NCBI GenBank assembly: GCA_050697555.1
Contig: JBOHAD010000033.1
Location: 1-25,190 of the forward strand
Direction: 5' to 3'
DNA: 25,190 nucleotides
Source: DASQWP01 sp050697555
Lineage (GTDB): Bacteria; Actinomycetota; Thermoleophilia; Gaiellales; Gaiellaceae
Made by a program: the position numbers and the translations under genes. Each line of letters begins with the position of its first letter. Position 1 is the stretch's first letter. Below, piece by piece: positions 24,109-25,190 of this stretch. The notes under the pieces were generated by a model, which had not been told where the DNA came from, did not search any database, and worked only from the letters and a program-made list of their open reading frames with translations.

Positions 24109-25101
24109 TTACGCGGCGCGGATGAAGACGGTCGTCCCGATGCGGACGCGCTCGAAGAGCCACTCCGCTTCGTGGAGGTACATGCGCACGCAGCCGTGCG
24201 AGGCGAACCCGCCGATCGAGGCGGAGTTGTACGTGCCGTGGATCCCGACGGCCCCCACCGAGAGCCCCATCCAACGCGTCCCGAGCGGGTTCCCGGGCCC
24301 GGGAGGGATCGGCTTGGCACCCGAGGCCCAGCCCGTATTCGGGGGATACCACCAGGGATTGCGCTGCTTCGAGACGATGCGGAAGCGGCCGGTCGGCGTC
24401 GGATACGAGGGCTGGCCGACCGCGACCCGGAAGACACGCACGAGCCCCATGCCGCCCCGCCTCTTCACCCCGCGATAGAGGAAGAGGCTTCGCGAGCCAC
24501 GGCGGATGACCACGACGGGCCCGATGTTTCCTCTCCTCACAGACGCTCGGACGACCCTCCAGGGCAGCGTCACCAGATCGCGCCGGTGACGGCGAAGCGC
24601 CGAGCTCACGCGGTAGATCGCTTTCCGGGTTCCGAGCTTCCGCCCGCGCCGGGCATTCGTGACGGCGGGCCGACCGCTCCTGAGGAGGATGCGCGAATTC
24701 ACCGGCTTCCGGTCGAACGAGCGTGCCCACTGGGCCACCCAGCGCCGTACGTGACGCCGCTTGACGACGACCTCGAGCCCGATCCTGCTTCCTTCGGCGG
24801 CCGTGAGCGCCGCTGTGACCGCCTTGCTCACTCGCGCGCCGGATCGGAGCGTCGCGGGCGCGACTCTCCGCGTCCGGTCCCGAAGCCGCAGCTGAAGCGG
24901 CTGGTGGAAGGACGCCCGGACCGCTGCGACGGCGTCCGCGCGGTTCAGGCCGCCGACGTCGACGCCGGCGATCCTCACGCCGTCCGCGATGAGCGGCGGG
25001 CCGGCAGGCGGCTCCGGCGGGTCCTGGGCGTGCGCGGGCGCCGCAGCGACGAGCGCCAGACCAACGGCGAGGACGAGCCCACGACGCACCTTCATGTTCA
25101 T
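24109..25101 (-). CDS. L,D-transpeptidase (YkuD) with PG_binding_4-like N-terminal region
   Basis: A 330-residue secreted enzyme expected to cross-link or modify peptidoglycan. It has a signal peptide ending near Ala-His-Ala (about 23-25), then VRIAGVDVGGLNRADAVAAV (42-61) and FDRKPVNSRI (129-138), which match the PG_binding_4 domain of YoaR/VanW-type proteins. The YkuD domain covers about 195-328 with IHGTYNSASIGGFASHGCVRM, giving catalytic His288 and the S-H-G-C-x-R of the nucleophile Cys304. The conserved motif sits at the usual distance from the C-terminus. The start is ATG at 25101 (ATG at 25095 is equally possible); an upstream TTG at 25122 adds seven residues before the signal peptide and is less likely. 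Upstream 25102-25190 shows no supportable gene or clear promoter. Confidence 0.9.
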   Translation of the reverse strand: MNMKVRRGLVLAVGLALVAAAPAHAQDPPEPPAGPPLIADGVRIAGVDVGGLNRADAVAAVRASFHQPLQLRLRDRTRRVAPATLRSGARVSKAVTAALTAAEGSRIGLEVVVKRRHVRRWVAQWARSFDRKPVNSRILLRSGRPAVTNARRGRKLGTRKAIYRVSSALRRHRRDLVTLPWRVVRASVRRGNIGPVVVIRRGSRSLFLYRGVKRRGGMGLVRVFRVAVGQPSYPTPTGRFRIVSKQRNPWWYPPNTGWASGAKPIPPGPGNPLGTRWMGLSVGAVGIHGTYNSASIGGFASHGCVRMYLHEAEWLFERVRIGTTVFIRAA

Positions 25102-25190
25102 CTTAGACGGGAGAGCGGTCAAGATTCTTCACGCGTGTCGTTCGTCTCCCCCACCCTGCCTCCTTCAGGCCCGTGATCGTCTCGCTCCAC

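Noticed and set aside
25173..25190. Possible plus-strand gene starting GTG at 25173 and leaving the window
   Set aside because: Only six codons are visible, with no ribosome-binding site; cannot be supported.

Overview
This is a GC-rich, gene-dense bacterial window with no intergenic gap over about 135 bp. The gene content is chromosomal: a large NAD-dependent glutamate dehydrogenase, a 7Fe ferredoxin, cytochrome-c maturation thioredoxins, a YkuD transpeptidase with a PG_binding_4-like region, and many GTG/TTG starts and 1-4 nt stop/start overlaps. Together with several probably leaderless genes preceded by a TANNNT -10 hexamer, this suggests a deep-branching actinobacterium, perhaps Thermoleophilia/Gaiellales. 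That placement is an inference from style, not from a marker gene. I saw no rRNA, tRNA, CRISPR array or insertion sequence.

Layout. (1) 1-3746, minus: an AddAB-like recombination helicase-nuclease pair, with a pair of near-identical hairpins between the two genes. (2) 3833-11132, minus: what looks like one long operon. It encodes a sugar ABC transporter (ATPase, lipoprotein binding protein, two permeases), then an FAD oxidoreductase, a membrane-anchored beta-helix protein and a 65-residue zinc-ribbon protein. The first permease carries a large extracellular insertion containing a beta-sandwich domain of SdrD-B/Cna-B type. (3) 11221-13538, plus: an isocitrate/isopropylmalate-type dehydrogenase overlapping an MFS transporter. 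(4) 13535-16189, minus: a degenerate receiver protein, a ferredoxin split by an in-frame intein, and a SAM methyltransferase. (5) 16250-21942, plus: a Rieske ferredoxin, a DUF309 protein and the 180-kDa-class glutamate dehydrogenase. (6) 21926-24081, minus: ccmG/resA-like, ccmH-like and ccdA-like genes plus an acetyltransferase, tightly overlapping. (7) 24109-25101, minus: an L,D-transpeptidase.

The most striking item is the ferredoxin. A 312-residue intein with two LAGLIDADG motifs interrupts a 103-residue 7Fe ferredoxin exactly before a cysteine predicted to bind the [4Fe-4S] cluster. That cysteine is also the +1 splicing nucleophile, and another predicted ligand cysteine sits at extein position -3. 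Precursor protein therefore cannot form the normal cluster, and a disulfide with the intein's catalytic Cys1 is geometrically plausible. This makes redox-dependent control of ferredoxin maturation a testable idea. Second in interest is the permease with the inserted extracellular domain; third is a recurrent GTAGACT element 6-12 nt upstream of three start codons.
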